From NCBI GenBank assembly GCA_945859605.1, contig OX243814.1, positions 33,142,475 to 33,206,474 on the forward strand: 64,000 bases of DNA, written 5' to 3'; not shown here. Below: more notes on the stretch, generated by a model. That model had not been told where the DNA came from, made no database searches, and worked only from the letters and a program-made list of their open reading frames with translations. Source of the stretch: Lumbricus rubellus (lineage: Eukaryota > Annelida > Clitellata > Crassiclitellata > Lumbricidae). The first letter of the stretch is position 1.

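Overview
The window is nuclear DNA from an invertebrate animal. It is AT-rich, with spliceosomal introns of about 200 to 4,300 bp, many trinucleotide microsatellites, tRNA-derived SINEs, 5'-truncated LINEs, short TTAA-flanked hairpin elements and no bacterial-style operons. The phylum is not resolved. The giant muscle protein is neither vertebrate titin (it keeps an intact DFG kinase and has only two Ig domains after it) nor, by its many Fn3 domains, bivalve twitchin. A non-vertebrate deuterostome or a spiralian is most likely.

Two convergent genes fill the window. Left, plus strand (196-15642): thirteen exons of a BRSK/SAD-type AMPK-related kinase. They run from kinase subdomain VIII through the UBA-like domain and Ser/Pro linker to the C-terminal KA1/AIS-like domain. 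The 5' exons lie before base 1, and the final exon was not found. Right, minus strand (64000 to 19333): fifty-eight exons of a twitchin/titin-family giant kinase, whose 5' part lies beyond base 64000. Intron phases are consistent at every junction. The summed twitchin exons come to 9,762 nt, exactly 3,253 codons plus a stop; the BRSK exons give 473 open codons.

The twitchin-like protein reads, N to C in the window: one partial and eighteen full Fn3 domains interspersed with eight Ig domains, then an active-looking kinase, its autoregulatory tail, two more Ig domains and a short unique C-terminus. Its 5' half is a tandem super-repeat of ten domains (about 996 residues, 17 exons), duplicated with exon lengths and phases preserved over about 13.5 kb. 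Nearer the kinase the order is Ig-Ig-Fn3-Fn3-Ig-Ig-Fn3-kinase. The two genes act in different settings: BRSK kinases serve neuronal polarity and energy or presynaptic signalling, while twitchin-like proteins sit on muscle thick filaments. Their adjacency looks incidental.

Between 15.6 and 19.3 kb the 3' ends face each other, with a full SINE and repeat debris. Introns carry a 1-kb near-perfect foldback, hAT-like and piggyBac-like MITEs, LINE 3' ends that share a terminal hairpin with the SINEs, and several minisatellites. I found no CRISPR array, no functional tRNA or rRNA gene and no clear promoter.
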